Below are positions 43,319 to 52,450 of a stretch of DNA of 64,000 nt, piece by piece. Location of the stretch: assembly GCA_049599735.1 (NCBI GenBank), contig JBMYOX010000002.1, forward strand, positions 1 to 64,000, given 5' to 3'. The DNA is from Pontibacterium sp049599735 (GTDB taxonomy: Bacteria > Pseudomonadota > Gammaproteobacteria > Pseudomonadales > Balneatricaceae). The stretch's first letter is position 1; each line of letters starts with the position of its first letter. The notes under the pieces were generated by a model. That model did not search any database, was not told the DNA's origin, and saw only the letters and a program-made list of their open reading frames with translations. A program made the position numbers and the translations under genes.

Positions 43319-44308
43319 ATGTCTGATGATTCTCAAGATAAGGCAGTCTCTTCCCCCAAACGCGCAGAGCAGGGGGTTAAGCTACGAGGCGCTGATAAAG
43401 TTGCCCGCATTCCGGTTAAGGTGATCCCGACCGAAAAAGACGAGATGCCACGTAAGCCGGATTGGTTACGCGTTCGTATGGGGTCTAATAAAGAAGTAAA
43501 ACGCATCAAAGAAAAGCTACGTAAACATAAGCTGGCTTCGGTCTGCGAAGAGGCCAGCTGCCCTAATCTGGGTGAGTGTTTCAGCCACGGTACCGCGACT
43601 TTTATGATTATGGGTGAAATCTGCACCCGTCGTTGTCCTTTCTGTGATGTGGCCCATGGTCGTCCTAACCCTCTGGCAGAGAACGAGCCGCGAGAACTGG
43701 CTGAAGCCATTGCTGATATGGCGTTACGTTACGTGGTGGTGACCTCGGTTGACCGGGATGACCTGCGCGATGGTGGTGCACAGCATTTTGCGAACTGTGT
43801 GCGTGAAACGCGTGCCTTAGTGCCTGACATTGAGATTGAAACCCTGGTACCTGATTTCCGTGGCCGTATGGATATCGCAATTGATATCCTGACGGAAACA
43901 CCACCGGATGTGTTTAATCACAATATGGAAACCGTGCCAAGCCTGTATAAAAAGGTACGGCCTGGTTCTGACTACGCCTGGTCTCTGGAACTTCTGAAAA
44001 AATTTAAAGCCCGTAATCCGGATGTGCGGACTAAGTCCGGTTTGATGGTGGGTATTGGTGAAACTAACGAAGAAATTGTTCAGGTGATGAAAGATCTTCG
44101 TGCCCATGATGTGGATATGCTGACCATTGGTCAGTACCTTCAGCCGAGCCGCTCTCATCTCAGGGTCGAGCGTTTTGTGACACCGGCAGAGTTTGATGAA
44201 TTTGCACGTCTGGCGAAAGAGCTGGGCTTTAAACATGCAGCTTGCGGACCCTTGGTACGTTCTTCATACCATGCTGACCTGCAGGCTAAAGGGGAAGAGG
44301 TTAAATAA
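43319..44308 (+). CDS. lipA: Lipoyl synthase LipA
   Basis: A radical SAM enzyme that inserts two sulfurs into protein-bound octanoate. The auxiliary 4Fe-4S cluster is bound by C76, C81 and C87 (CEEASCPNLGEC). The radical SAM cluster is bound by C102, C106 and C109 (CTRRCPFC). The C-terminal RSSYHAD serine motif is present. The length is 329 aa. The gene ends the run and is followed by an intrinsic terminator at 44345-44369. Confidence 0.97.
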   Translation: MSDDSQDKAVSSPKRAEQGVKLRGADKVARIPVKVIPTEKDEMPRKPDWLRVRMGSNKEVKRIKEKLRKHKLASVCEEASCPNLGECFSHGTATFMIMGEICTRRCPFCDVAHGRPNPLAENEPRELAEAIADMALRYVVVTSVDRDDLRDGGAQHFANCVRETRALVPDIEIETLVPDFRGRMDIAIDILTETPPDVFNHNMETVPSLYKKVRPGSDYAWSLELLKKFKARNPDVRTKSGLMVGIGETNEEIVQVMKDLRAHDVDMLTIGQYLQPSRSHLRVERFVTPAEFDEFARLAKELGFKHAACGPLVRSSYHADLQAKGEEVK

Positions 44309-44344
44309 ACCTGTTTAACCGACTGCCATAACCTGTCAGACAAG

Positions 44345-44369
44345 AAGGAGCCAAAGGCTCCTTTTTTAT
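44345..44369 (+). terminator. Intrinsic terminator after lipA
   Basis: AAGGAGCC (44345-44352) pairs with GGCTCCTT (44356-44363) around loop AAA, followed directly by a T-run. It is a textbook rho-independent terminator 37 bases after the lipA stop. Confidence 0.85.
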
Positions 44370-44397
44370 TGCGTAAACCTGACACCCTTACTATATT
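44369..44397 (+). promoter_or_regulatory. Predicted sigma-70 promoter of the OsmC-like gene
   Basis: TTGCGT (44369-44374) and TATATT (44392-44397) are 17 bases apart, beginning at the T-run of the lipA terminator and ending about 30 bases before the ATG at 44426. The position between a terminator and an isolated gene supports use. Confidence 0.5.
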
Positions 44398-44425
44398 AGT
44401 CACAACTTAATTAGGGAGTGTTGAA

Positions 44426-44863
44426 ATGGCGGGTTTAAAAACGATATCAGTAACGGCAAACCTGGGTACCGGAACAACCGTTACGGCAGATATCCGGGAT
44501 CATAAAGTTGCAATTGATCAACCGATTGCAGCGGGTGGGAAGAACGAAGGGCCATCCCCGCTGGAATACTTTCTGTTTTCTCTGGCTGGCTGTATTGGCA
44601 GTATCGCCCGAATTGCCGCGATGCAGCAGCGTATTGAGTTACGGGGTATGGAGATTAAAGTGGATGCCAGCTATAACCCTGCGGGTTTATTAGGCAAGCC
44701 TACAGAAGATCGTATTGGCTTTCAGGTTATTACCGTGGATGCCTCGATTGATGCGGATCTGGATGAAGCCGCTAAACAAGTATTTCTGGATGCTGTGTGT
44801 GATCGTTGTCCCCTGCATGAGAATATCAAGCTTGAAACCAGGGTTGATCATCAGCTGATCTGA
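44426..44863 (+). CDS. OsmC/Ohr family protein
   Basis: A small thiol peroxidase-like protein of the OsmC family, members of which reduce organic hydroperoxides. Two cysteines are placed as in the family: LAGCIGS, and CDRCPLHENI near the C-terminus. GPSPLEYFLFSLAGC is the common core. The length is 145 aa. AGGGAG precedes the ATG. It is a single-gene unit between two intrinsic terminators with its own promoter. Whether it belongs to the OsmC, Ohr or YhfA-like branch cannot be settled by eye; YhfA-like is likely. Confidence 0.85.
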   Translation: MAGLKTISVTANLGTGTTVTADIRDHKVAIDQPIAAGGKNEGPSPLEYFLFSLAGCIGSIARIAAMQQRIELRGMEIKVDASYNPAGLLGKPTEDRIGFQVITVDASIDADLDEAAKQVFLDAVCDRCPLHENIKLETRVDHQLI

Positions 44864-44882
44864 TCTTTGGCTCAGATTTTAT

Positions 44883-44906
44883 ACCCGGCTTCTGGCCGGG
44901 TTTTTT
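44883..44906 (+). terminator. Intrinsic terminator after the OsmC-like gene
   Basis: ACCCGGC (44883-44889) pairs with GCCGGGT (44895-44901), with loop TTCTG and a run of six T. It lies 20 bases after the stop codon. Confidence 0.85.
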
Positions 44907-44940
44907 ATAAGTGAAATAAAATTTGTTATCTTTTCCTGAG

Positions 44941-45190
44941 TTATCCTCAGTTATTGTGGGTAACCTTGTGGCTAAACCGGGTATAGCCCAGGGGTACATC
45001 TCTGCAGCCCTTATAAATTATATTGTTCAGCGAATCGATGTATTTATGAACACTGTGGTTAACCTTTTTTATCGGTTAAAAAAATGCCGGAATCAGCAAA
45101 AAAAGCTTGCTTTTAGTGAGTCACAAATAAGGTTATAAACAACAGGTTTTGATACTTATACACTGAAACAGGGGGTTGTTTTGTGGATAA
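44941..45190. other. Cluster of DnaA-box-like 9-mers in the 417-base gap before holA
   Basis: The gap 44864-45280 holds a terminator and no convincing gene; a 71-codon frame lacks support. One exact DnaA box (TTATCCACA) is on the minus strand at 45182-45190. One-mismatch versions lie at 44941 (TTATCCTCA), 45044 (TTATGAACA), 45133 (TTATAAACA) and 45156 (TTATACACT) on the + strand. Minus-strand TTANCCACA variants lie at 44955, 44967 and 45054. Spacing is irregular, the segment is AT-rich and no GATC was noticed. Binding by DnaA is inference. Confidence 0.45.
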
Positions 45191-45280
45191 GCCGGGGGTA
45201 AAAGCGCAGGCCTGAGGCAGGGGCTTGCTATCGGAGGATTGGTTGATTTTTGACCGGGTGTGGCAGCCTGGCAGGGGGTA

Positions 45281-46297
45281 TTAAAAAACAGGCAGAGAGA
45301 GCCCGGCCAGTGTCAGGCACAGGCCGGATAGGTTAACCCAGGGATCCCCTTTTTCAGCCCCTTTAACGAGCTTGTCGATTGTGCCACAGTCACTGAGCAG
45401 TTGCTCAACAGTGGACTGTCGGAGGCGCTGGCAGGCTTGCCCCAACTGAGGTTTGCGTTTTCCCCAGATTTTATCACGCTGACACAAGGCCTCGAAGCTG
45501 AGACCCGCCGACTGGCCCAGTAGGATACTATAGAGTGCCCTGATTTCACGGGACAGTGCCCAGAGTACAATGGCCGCTTCAGTCCCATCGGCCTTTAATC
45601 CCTGTAGTATTTTATGACAACGGGCTGGCTGGCCCAGCAGGGCGGCTTCCGTCAGGCTGTAGATGTCGTACCGGGAGCTGTCTGTTACAGCGCTGATCAC
45701 ATCATCAGCGTTGACCTGAGCATCACCGAATAGCAGGCGCAGCTTTTGTAATTCCTGCTTAGCTGCCAGCAGGTTACCTTCAATACGATCAGCCATTAAT
45801 GCCACTGCACTGTCGTCCAGCTTCAGGCCGATCTGCGTGGCACGTTGCCTGATCCAGTTGGGAAGCTGGTGAGCTTCTACCGGCCAAATTTCCAGGATAA
45901 TGCCCTGCTGATCAATCGCTTTAAACCAGGCTGACTTTTTAGTGCCAGCATCCAGTTTACCTGCGATTATCAGTAAGACGTTATCCGGAGAAGGTGAGCT
46001 AAGGTACTGCCGCAGTATTTCACTGGCCTGTTTATTGAGCTTAGTGCCCAGGCGCAGCTCGATCACTTTACGGTCAGCAAACAATGAAAGTGCATTAGCA
46101 GTTTCCAGCAGGTATTCCCACTTAAAACTGCTGTCCACGTGCATGACTTCCCGCTCGGTAAAACCCTGTTCCTTAAAGTACTGCCGGAGCAAGTCGCAGC
46201 TTTCTTCGGACAGTAAAGGTTCATCACCGGTAACCAGATACACCGATTTGGCCTCACCGCTTAACCGTCTGGCAAGCTGCTCATGTTTGATCTTCAT
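45281..46297 (-). CDS. holA: DNA polymerase III delta subunit HolA
   Basis: The delta subunit of the clamp loader, which opens the beta sliding clamp. The 338-residue protein has the AAA+-like HolA architecture without an ATP site: VYLVTGDEPLLSEES near residue 20, VLLIIAGKLDAGTKKSAWFKA in the middle and DIYSLTEAALLGQPARC in the C-terminal part. Its start overlaps the lptE stop by 4 bases. The order leuS-lptE-holA is conserved in gammaproteobacteria. Confidence 0.95.
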   Translation of the reverse strand: MKIKHEQLARRLSGEAKSVYLVTGDEPLLSEESCDLLRQYFKEQGFTEREVMHVDSSFKWEYLLETANALSLFADRKVIELRLGTKLNKQASEILRQYLSSPSPDNVLLIIAGKLDAGTKKSAWFKAIDQQGIILEIWPVEAHQLPNWIRQRATQIGLKLDDSAVALMADRIEGNLLAAKQELQKLRLLFGDAQVNADDVISAVTDSSRYDIYSLTEAALLGQPARCHKILQGLKADGTEAAIVLWALSREIRALYSILLGQSAGLSFEALCQRDKIWGKRKPQLGQACQRLRQSTVEQLLSDCGTIDKLVKGAEKGDPWVNLSGLCLTLAGLSLPVF

Positions 46298-46800
46298 TGA
46301 TCAGTATCAAAGGCCAGATAACGACGGATAATGCGGGTTGCCATGGCATCATACATCTCCTGACGCAACAGCACTTCCTGTTCATCCTTGGCCGCGGCAG
46401 CATCCTGATCATAGCTGTAGACACGCTCAATCGTTGATGACTGGGCTTCTGTCTTGTCAGTTGTGGTGTTTGTAAGGCGGTATTCAACGCTGAGACTTAG
46501 TGAATACTCATCCACACGGGCGCTGCTGTCTAAAGAGACAGAGCTGCGTTTGAAATGAGATTTAAGTATGCTGAGCTGATAAGGGGCATCTGCAAGCTGC
46601 TCAATAGCATTGTCCCTGAGGGAACGTTTAAGGGACTGTGCCAGCATGCCGCCTGCCTGGTCAGCCTGCAGATTAATTGTTTGTTTATCGTCGGATATCT
46701 CCAGGGCGCCACGCAAATGAAAGCCACAGGCTGAAAGCAGGGAAAAGCTGATTAACAGCATGATCACCCGTATCGATTGATGTTTCAGTTGCGCTGCCAT
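46294..46800 (-). CDS. lptE: LPS-assembly lipoprotein LptE
   Basis: An outer-membrane lipoprotein that plugs LptD and helps insert lipopolysaccharide. The signal peptide ends in the lipobox SLLSACGFHLRG (Cys near 26), the typical LptE opening. The rest is a small alpha/beta domain ending in MATRIIRRYLAF. The length is 168 aa. An ATG 13 codons in (MLLISFS) would give a more usual signal length. It lies 12 bases after leuS and overlaps holA by 4 bases. It would handle the LPS built with the O-antigen locus above. Confidence 0.93.
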   Translation of the reverse strand: MAAQLKHQSIRVIMLLISFSLLSACGFHLRGALEISDDKQTINLQADQAGGMLAQSLKRSLRDNAIEQLADAPYQLSILKSHFKRSSVSLDSSARVDEYSLSLSVEYRLTNTTTDKTEAQSSTIERVYSYDQDAAAAKDEQEVLLRQEMYDAMATRIIRRYLAFDTDQ

Positions 46801-46812
46801 GATGATTGTTCC

Positions 46813-49407
46813 TTATCCTACGACGATATTAACCAGTTTACCCGGCACTACAATTTTCTTGCGGATGCTCTTGTCAGCCATATGCTTCTGCACGTTTTCC
46901 TCCGCCAGTGCGGTATGCAAAATTACGTCTTCATCGGCATCGGCTGCAACATCAACTTTGGCCCGTACTTTGCCGTTAACCTGAACCACCATCTGGATAG
47001 AGGCACGCACTAACGCGCTTTCATCCACTTGTGGCCAGGCGGCCGTCATAATGTCACCGCTCTGGCCCAGTTGCTGCCACAGGTTATGGGACAGGTGGGG
47101 CACAATCGGTGACAACAGTTGCACAGCGGTGCAAAGTGCTTCCTGAGTAACGGCGCGACCCTGATCGCTGACATCGACAAACCTGGCGATGGCATTGGAT
47201 AATTCCATGGTGGCCGCGATGGCGGTGTTAAATGTCTGGCGGCGTTCAATATCGTCTGAAACTTTCTGAATGGTTTCGTGGACTTTGCGTCGCAGTGCTT
47301 TCTGGTTGTCGTTCAGGCTGGAGGCATCCAGTGCAACGGTAGTGTCACCTGTTTGCAGGTGATCAAAGACCTGTTTCCACAAACGCTTCAGGAAGCGGTG
47401 TGCACCATCAACCCCGGAATCAGACCATTCCAGTGTTTGCTCAGGAGGGGCGGCAAACATCATAAACAGACGCACGGTGTCGGCACCGTACTTATCGATC
47501 ATCACCTGTGGATCAATGCCGTTGTTTTTAGACTTGGACATTTTGGAGACACCGGCAAAAAGAACGGGCTCGCCATCAGCTTTTAGGGTTGCGCTGATAA
47601 AGCGGCCTTTCTCATCGGTCTCTGCCTGAACATCTGAAGGTGCGAACCAGGTCTGGCCACCGCCTTCATTTTCACGGTAGTAGGTTTCTGCCAGTACCAT
47701 GCCCTGACAAAGCAGGCGTTTAAAAGGTTCGTCAGAATCTACCAGGCCCTGATCACGCATCAGTTTATGGAAGAAGCGGGAATAAAGCAGGTGCAAAATG
47801 GCATGTTCGATACCCCCGATATACTGATCGACCGGCAGCCAGTAGTTAGCTTTTTCTGGTTCCAGCATTTGATCGGCACTGGAGCGGCTGGCATAACGGG
47901 CGTAATACCAGGACGATTCCATAAAGGTATCAAAGGTATCAGTTTCACGTTCTGCAGCACCGCCACAGGTTGGGCACGTGGTATTAATAAAGCTTTCCAT
48001 TTTTTTGATAGGAGAGCCTACACCATCAAACTGCACATCTTCCGGCAGGGTAACGGGTAGCTGGTCTTCAGGTACCGGTACCGCACCACAGTTGGCACAG
48101 TTGATCACTGGAATCGGTGTGCCCCAGTAACGCTGACGGGACACACCCCAGTCGCGCAGACGGTAGTTGACAGTTACTTTACCTTTGCCCCGGGTTTCGA
48201 GTTCTGAAGCAATGGCCTTAAAGGCCATATCAAACTCGAGGTGGTCAAAATCACCGGAATTCACCAATATACCTTTTTCGGTGTAAGCGGCCTGACTCAG
48301 GTCAACCGTCTCAGAGGCATCTGTTGGCTGTATGACCTGTTTTATATTCAGGCCATATTTAGTGGCAAACTCCCAGTCACGCTGATCGTGACCCGGTACC
48401 GCCATCACCGCACCTGAACCGTAATCCATTAATACAAAGTTAGCCGTCCAGACGGGGATTTTTTCACCGGTCAGCGGGTGTATCACATCGATACCCAGCG
48501 CCATGCCTTTCTTTTCCATGGTTGCCAGGTCGGCTTCGGCCATTTTGACGTTTTTGCATTCATCCACAAAAGCCGCGAGTGCAGGATTAGTCAGAGCAGC
48601 CTGTTTTGCCAGCGGGTGCTGTGCGGCAACGGCCACATAAGTCACACCCATCAGGGTATCCGGGCGAGTGGTGAAGACTTCCAGGTCTTCTTCACCTTCC
48701 AGGCCAAAGGTCAGCTCAACACCTTCAGAACGGCCAATCCAGTTCTTCTGCATAGTGCGAACCTGTTCAGGCCACTCGTCCAGCTTGTCCAGGTCATCCA
48801 GCAACTGATCAGCATAATCGGTAATTTTCAGGAACCACTGAGGGATTTTTTTACGCTCTACCGGTGCACCTGAGCGCCAGCCCCGGCCATCAATCACCTG
48901 CTCGTTAGCCAGTACGGTTTGATCGACGGGATCCCAGTTAACTTCGGCTTCTTTTTTATAGACCAGGCCTTTATCCATCAGCTGAGTAAAGAACCACTGT
49001 TCCCAGCGGTAATACTGTGGATGACAGGTCGCCAGTTCACGGTTCCAGTCATAACCAAAGCCCATTTGTTGCAACTGGTTACGCATGTAATCGATATTTT
49101 CGTAGGTCCACCTGGCTGGTGCGACATTATTCTTCAGGGCCGCATTTTCAGCAGGCAGGCCAAATGCATCCCAGCCCATTGGCTGCAGTACGTTTTTACC
49201 CTGCATGCGCTGGTAACGGGATACCACATCACCAATGGTGTAATTGCGAACATGCCCCATATGCAGGCGACCGCTCGGATAGGGAAACATGGACAGGCAA
49301 TAGAACTTCTCCTTTCCCGGCTCCTCGGTGCATTTGAAGCTGTCATTGTCTTCCCAGTGTTGCTGGGCCTGAGTTTCGATTTCCTGAGGCTGATACTGTT
49401 CGTTCAT
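46813..49407 (-). CDS. leuS: Leucyl-tRNA synthetase LeuS
   Basis: A class I synthetase charging tRNA-Leu. The HIGH motif is HMGH (49-52) in YPSGRLHMGHVRNY and the KMSKS motif lies near residue 620. The editing domain (about 220-420) includes TRPDTLMGVTY, and a zinc-finger-like CANC...CPTCGG segment lies near 440-485. The C-terminal anticodon-binding domain ends in VPGKLVNIVVG. The length of 864 aa is normal. It is divergent from the zinc-ribbon gene and leads lptE and holA. Confidence 0.97.
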   Translation of the reverse strand: MNEQYQPQEIETQAQQHWEDNDSFKCTEEPGKEKFYCLSMFPYPSGRLHMGHVRNYTIGDVVSRYQRMQGKNVLQPMGWDAFGLPAENAALKNNVAPARWTYENIDYMRNQLQQMGFGYDWNRELATCHPQYYRWEQWFFTQLMDKGLVYKKEAEVNWDPVDQTVLANEQVIDGRGWRSGAPVERKKIPQWFLKITDYADQLLDDLDKLDEWPEQVRTMQKNWIGRSEGVELTFGLEGEEDLEVFTTRPDTLMGVTYVAVAAQHPLAKQAALTNPALAAFVDECKNVKMAEADLATMEKKGMALGIDVIHPLTGEKIPVWTANFVLMDYGSGAVMAVPGHDQRDWEFATKYGLNIKQVIQPTDASETVDLSQAAYTEKGILVNSGDFDHLEFDMAFKAIASELETRGKGKVTVNYRLRDWGVSRQRYWGTPIPVINCANCGAVPVPEDQLPVTLPEDVQFDGVGSPIKKMESFINTTCPTCGGAAERETDTFDTFMESSWYYARYASRSSADQMLEPEKANYWLPVDQYIGGIEHAILHLLYSRFFHKLMRDQGLVDSDEPFKRLLCQGMVLAETYYRENEGGGQTWFAPSDVQAETDEKGRFISATLKADGEPVLFAGVSKMSKSKNNGIDPQVMIDKYGADTVRLFMMFAAPPEQTLEWSDSGVDGAHRFLKRLWKQVFDHLQTGDTTVALDASSLNDNQKALRRKVHETIQKVSDDIERRQTFNTAIAATMELSNAIARFVDVSDQGRAVTQEALCTAVQLLSPIVPHLSHNLWQQLGQSGDIMTAAWPQVDESALVRASIQMVVQVNGKVRAKVDVAADADEDVILHTALAEENVQKHMADKSIRKKIVVPGKLVNIVVG

Positions 49408-49481
49408 TGTGTATTTATTGAACCCGGTAACTGAAAACAGGCATCCGATTGACGCCGGTTAAATGTTCGAATGGAAAGTTT

Positions 49482-49510
49482 TTGATATGAGGCATAGCAT
49501 ACAATATATG
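49482..49510 (+). promoter_or_regulatory. Predicted sigma-70 promoter of the zinc-ribbon gene
   Basis: TTGATA (49482-49487) and TATATG (49505-49510) have a 17-base spacer and lie about 40 bases before the ATG at 49551, within the divergent spacer shared with leuS. Confidence 0.45.
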
Positions 49511-49550
49511 GGCTAGTGTCAACAGAGTTTCCCACGCCGGAGAGTACCTT

Positions 49551-50102
49551 ATGACTGATAAAGAGACAGATCGTATCGACAAATCTGATAAAGCGATTGA
49601 TGCCTATGATCGTGTGATGGTTCGCTTATTAAAAACCTTGTCCGCTGCGGAGGCGAGTTCCTGGGTTTATGTACAAAAGAAAGTGGAAGAAGCGGTTGAG
49701 CTGGAGTTAACTGCGGAAGAAATGACCCGCGATGAGATGAATCTGATCACGGCTTATATTAAGCGTGATATGAAGCAGCTGGGTTTTTATGCCCACGAAA
49801 CGGGCGAAGGTATTGCGGCCTGGTTGCACTTTGACTTAAATGTGCTGGAAGAAAAGTTAAAACAACTTTTGGTAGATCTGGCGGATCGTACCCGTATACA
49901 GCAGGAAGAGTTGCGGGAGCGTCTGTCTCAGGGTGATGATCAGTATACGGCTGGTGAAGTGGCAACAGCGGGCACCTTTGAATGTGTCGCCTGCCAGGCA
50001 CAGGAAGTGCTGACTAAAACCAATAAACTGTCACCCTGCCGAGCCTGTGGTGGGCGTTATTTTCATCGTATCTCACAGCCCTGGCGGCAGGGCGATCACT
50101 AA
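49551..50102 (+). CDS. ybeL: Zinc ribbon-containing protein, YbeL family (DUF1451)
   Basis: A 183-residue soluble protein with a long helical, acidic N-terminal region (KKVEEAVELELTAEEMTRDE) and a C-terminal zinc ribbon (CVACQ and CRACGG, about 143-165). This is the layout of YbeL, which also lies beside leuS in E. coli. Function is unknown. GGAGAG precedes the ATG. Its TAA overlaps the stop codon of the convergent lnt gene. Confidence 0.88.
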   Translation: MTDKETDRIDKSDKAIDAYDRVMVRLLKTLSAAEASSWVYVQKKVEEAVELELTAEEMTRDEMNLITAYIKRDMKQLGFYAHETGEGIAAWLHFDLNVLEEKLKQLLVDLADRTRIQQEELRERLSQGDDQYTAGEVATAGTFECVACQAQEVLTKTNKLSPCRACGGRYFHRISQPWRQGDH

Positions 50103-51598
50103 AGATCGGGCTGTTGATTTAAACGTCGTTGCCGACCTGTTTGGCAGGCGCTGAACAGGCAGAGCAACAGGCTGAATATCAGCACCGGCCAGCTACCCAA
50201 ATGCTGGAAGGGCGTCTGCCCGTTGCGGGGTTCCAGGGTGCCTGACAGGCTGGCCTGGGTAAAACGTGGTGCTTGTTTTACGATTTCACCGTCCGGGTTA
50301 ATCAGGCCGGATATGCCATTGTTGGTGGCCCGTATTACCCAGCGGCCCGTTTCCAGTGCCCGCATCCGGGCAATTTGCATATGCTGGTCCGGCGCTATGG
50401 AGTGACCAAACCAGGTATCGTTGGAAACAGTCAGAATAAAGTCGGCTTTCCGGCTGCTAAGTCTGACCAGCTCCGGATAGGCGATTTCGTAACAGATCGC
50501 CGAGGCCAGTGCATAACCGTTAACGCTCAGCAGTGCTTGTTCTTCCGAGGGCAGGCTGAAACCGGACATAGGCAGATTAAAAAAAGCCAGGGTATCACGC
50601 AGGTAGTTTTCCAGCGGAATATACTCGCCAAAAGGCACCAGACGTTGCTTGTGGTAAACACCGCTGCCCCCGGTGAGCACAGCCAGACTATTGTGATAGC
50701 GTCGTTGTCCATCTGCACCGAAAGAAGTGGTGGGTAATCCGCTGATAAACGTACTGCCGCTGTCATCCAGCTGATTCAGCAGGGGCTGAATCAGGGGACT
50801 TGCTTGTCGGAAAAAAGCTGAAATGGCGGTTTCAGGCCAGATAATCAATGCGTCTCCCTGATGGGGCAGGGTCAGTTGTTCATAAGTGCTGAGTGTTTCT
50901 TCCAGGCTGTTTGGATCCCATTTTTTCTCCTGGTTGATATCAGCCTGAATCAGGGTCACGGTAAACGCTTCCCCGCTGACTTTAGTCCAGGGCTGGCTGA
51001 CCAGTGGTAACAATGCCCAGGGCAGGATAAGCAGCAACAGGCTGATCAGCCTTCGTGGCATCGTTGTGGCCTTAAAGCAGTAAAATAACAGCAGGCCGCT
51101 GGCGACAAAAATCAGGGAGTTCAGCCAGACGCCACCAACGGGTGCCCAGGCAGACAGCGGTGTTTCTGTGGCGGCGTAACCCAGATAAAGCCAGGGAAAG
51201 CCGGTCAGCAGCCAGCTGCGTAGCCATTCACCCAGTACCCAAATTGCCACAAATGAAAATGTGGCCAGTGGCCCCTGCAGCCAGCGTTTCCAGCACCAGG
51301 CCTGCACCATAAACAGCAGGGCCAGCGCCATGACAAAAAGGGCGGTCAGCAGCACGGCCAGCACTAAAGGCGTTGCACTGTGCTCATAAATGCTGACAAA
51401 AACCCAGGATACCCCGGCGCCAAAAAAGCCAAGACCAAAAAACCAGCCCAGCAAAGGGGCTTGTTTAAGCGGTGCTTTGTCCAGCAGCAGAAACAATAAA
51501 AGCGGGGGCAGGCCGACCAGCCAGACCTGATTAAAAGGGGCAAGCGCTGCGGTTACTGTCGCACCGGCAAGCAGGGATAACAGAAGCCGTATAATCAT
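50099..51598 (-). CDS. lnt: Apolipoprotein N-acyltransferase Lnt
   Basis: Adds the third acyl chain to lipoproteins in the inner membrane, needed for Lol export of lipoproteins such as LptE, MltB and RlpA here. About six membrane helices precede a periplasmic nitrilase domain. Its catalytic Glu lies in WPETAIS, Lys in YHKQRLVPFGEYIP and Cys in SAICYEIAYPEL. A final helix ends the protein. The length is 499 aa. It starts 3 bases after corC in the operon miaB-phoL-ybeY-corC-lnt. Confidence 0.96.
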   Translation of the reverse strand: MIIRLLLSLLAGATVTAALAPFNQVWLVGLPPLLLFLLLDKAPLKQAPLLGWFFGLGFFGAGVSWVFVSIYEHSATPLVLAVLLTALFVMALALLFMVQAWCWKRWLQGPLATFSFVAIWVLGEWLRSWLLTGFPWLYLGYAATETPLSAWAPVGGVWLNSLIFVASGLLLFYCFKATTMPRRLISLLLLILPWALLPLVSQPWTKVSGEAFTVTLIQADINQEKKWDPNSLEETLSTYEQLTLPHQGDALIIWPETAISAFFRQASPLIQPLLNQLDDSGSTFISGLPTTSFGADGQRRYHNSLAVLTGGSGVYHKQRLVPFGEYIPLENYLRDTLAFFNLPMSGFSLPSEEQALLSVNGYALASAICYEIAYPELVRLSSRKADFILTVSNDTWFGHSIAPDQHMQIARMRALETGRWVIRATNNGISGLINPDGEIVKQAPRFTQASLSGTLEPRNGQTPFQHLGSWPVLIFSLLLCLFSACQTGRQRRLNQQPDL

Positions 51599-51601
51599 CA
51601 G

Positions 51602-52441
51602 TCAGGCTGCTTTGGGTGTGACCTGCAGGAGACGGATACGGCGGTTATCGGCTGAAAGTACCTTGAAGGTAAAACCGTCGATATCAACCTGTTCTTCTTT
51701 CTGGGGAAGATGACCAAAACGCTGGGTGACAATGCCACCCACGGTATCAAACATATCTTCGCAGAGCCCGACTTCGAAGAATTCGTTAAAATCCTCGATA
51801 GGGGTCAGAGCTTTAACGATAAAACCATTGTCTGAGAAAGGTTTGATGTTGCCATCGCTTTCTTCCGTATCGTGCTCATCCTCGATTTCTCCCACGATCT
51901 GCTCCAGCACATCTTCAATGGTGATCAGCCCGGAAACACCGCCGTATTCATCCAGCACCACGGCCATATGATTACGGGTAGAACGGAATTCCTGAAGTAA
52001 CACGTTCAGACGTTTGGATTCGGGAATCAGGGTAAGCTTGCGCAGGTTGCTGTGAATATCAAACTGTTCCAGGTTACCCTCAAGAATCAGGGGCAACAGA
52101 TCTTTTGCCAGCAGGATGCCCAGTACTTCATCCGGCGTATCACCAATAACGGGAAAGCGGGAGTGGGCGCTGGAAATAATAACGGGTAGAAATTCTTTAG
52201 GTGTCTGCTCAGCTTCAACCACCACCATCTGGGAGCGCGGAATCATCACATCACGGACCTGTTTATCCGAGACATTCATTGCGCCTTCGATAATACCTAG
52301 CGCCTCAGAGTCCAGCAGGTTTTCATCAGCCGCATCACGCAGGTCGGTGAGCAGGTCATCCCGTGTTTTAGGTTCGTCATTAAAAGCCTGAACCAGTTTG
52401 CCCAGCCAGGTCCGCGATTGTCCCGTTCGCTCTTCACTCAT
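51602..52441 (-). CDS. corC: CorC/HlyC family CBS-domain protein
   Basis: Associated with magnesium and cobalt efflux, as named in Salmonella. The 279-residue soluble protein has two CBS domains (about 66-125 and 130-190; VMIPRSQMVVVE and HMAVVLDEYGGVSGLITIEDVLE) and a C-terminal CorC_HlyC transporter-associated domain (about 200-275). It lacks the membrane domain of larger CNNM-type relatives. It sits between ybeY and lnt, the conserved order. Confidence 0.94.
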   Translation of the reverse strand: MSEERTGQSRTWLGKLVQAFNDEPKTRDDLLTDLRDAADENLLDSEALGIIEGAMNVSDKQVRDVMIPRSQMVVVEAEQTPKEFLPVIISSAHSRFPVIGDTPDEVLGILLAKDLLPLILEGNLEQFDIHSNLRKLTLIPESKRLNVLLQEFRSTRNHMAVVLDEYGGVSGLITIEDVLEQIVGEIEDEHDTEESDGNIKPFSDNGFIVKALTPIEDFNEFFEVGLCEDMFDTVGGIVTQRFGHLPQKEEQVDIDGFTFKVLSADNRRIRLLQVTPKAA

Positions 52442-52450
52442 GTCGATTCT

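Noticed and set aside
44923..45138. 71-codon open frame in the gap before holA
   Set aside because: No supported ribosome site, odd composition, and it runs through the DnaA-box-like cluster; more likely non-coding.
46777..49434. Several + strand frames opposite leuS
   Set aside because: They are shadows of the leuS reading frame and lack homology or ribosome sites.
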